From Anaerocolumna sp. (lineage in GTDB: Bacteria; Bacillota; Clostridia; Lachnospirales; Lachnospiraceae): a stretch of 6,156 nt of DNA. Positions 5,969-6,156 of the stretch are shown piece by piece. Position numbers and translations under genes: made by a program. The notes below the pieces were generated by a model. It did no database searches and was not told where the DNA came from. It saw nothing but the letters and a program-made list of their open reading frames with translations. The DNA lies in the NCBI GenBank assembly GCA_029256035.1, contig JAQSYR010000114.1, positions 1 through 6,156 of the forward strand. Direction: 5' to 3'. Numbering within the stretch: the stretch's first letter is position 1; each line of letters opens with the position of its first letter.

Positions 5969-6156
5969 ATGGATTTTAACCTAATAAAAAAAGCCGCAGA
6001 AAATTACCAGCCTCAAATGGTCAAATTTTTAAGAGATTTAATTGCCATCCCTGGAGAAAGCTGTACGGAAAAAGAGGTTGTAAAACGTATTGAACAGGAA
6101 ATGAAAGAATTACAATTTGATAAAGTTGTAATTGACCCTATGGGTAACATCTTAGG
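5969..6156 (+). CDS. ygeY: YgeY-type selenium metabolism-linked hydrolase (M20 metallopeptidase family), N-terminus only
   Basis: The first 62 codons are present; the gene runs off the right edge (family length about 400). The start MDFNLIKKAAENYQ is followed by FLRDLIAIPGESCTEKEVV and, from about residue 54, VVIDPMGNIL. These are hallmark N-terminal segments of YgeY and of M20 deacetylase/dipeptidase-like enzymes: helix, IPS/GES loop, and a DxxGN strand. The two-metal ligands and catalytic Glu come later and cannot be checked here. M20 relatives cleave amide or ureido bonds of amino-acid derivatives (ArgE, DapE, carbamoylases). Next to a diaminopropionate ammonia-lyase, a ureido or acyl derivative of 2,3-diaminopropionate is a reasonable substrate guess (inference). 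Confidence 0.9.
   Translation, partial: MDFNLIKKAAENYQPQMVKFLRDLIAIPGESCTEKEVVKRIEQEMKELQFDKVVIDPMGNIL

Noticed and set aside
1..6156. Mobile element or phage remnants, tRNA or rRNA genes
   Set aside because: No transposase or integrase fragments, no terminal repeats or attachment-like duplications, and no tRNA cloverleaf or rRNA signature were seen.

Overview
The window comes from an AT-rich, low-GC Gram-positive bacterium, most likely an anaerobic member of the Clostridia. The reasons are strong AGGAGG-type ribosome binding sites before most genes, AT-rich codon choice, sigma-A-like promoters, and proteins resembling those of gut Firmicutes. Species cannot be told from the sequence alone.

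Five protein genes lie in two divergent units around a control region of about 300 bases. Leftward (minus strand) run ssnA (2473-3804, metal-dependent amidohydrolase) and ygfK (2462 down to the window edge, a large flavin/iron-sulfur oxidoreductase whose C-terminus is outside the window). Rightward (plus strand) run a YheO/DauR-type PAS-HTH regulator (4109-4738), ygeX (4767-5945, PLP-dependent 2,3-diaminopropionate ammonia-lyase) and the first 62 codons of ygeY (from 5969, M20-type metallohydrolase). Spacings of 10, 28 and 23 bases support two operons. The control region 3805-4108 holds one extended -10 promoter facing each way. Between them is an A/T-tract direct and inverted repeat that looks like a shared operator.

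This gene set (ygfK, ssnA, ygeX, ygeY) is the core of the conserved cluster first linked to selenium-dependent molybdenum hydroxylases (hence the 'putative selenate reductase' and 'selenium metabolism-linked hydrolase' family names). More recently it was linked to anaerobic breakdown of urate and other purines by gut bacteria. A sensible reading is that YgfK reduces a purine-derived ring, SsnA and YgeY hydrolyse ring-opening or ureido intermediates, and YgeX turns the resulting 2,3-diaminopropionate into pyruvate and ammonia. The order of steps is inference; only the family assignments rest on the sequence. The two least described elements are the local regulator with its operator-like repeats, and an unusual, shortened C-terminus of YgeX.
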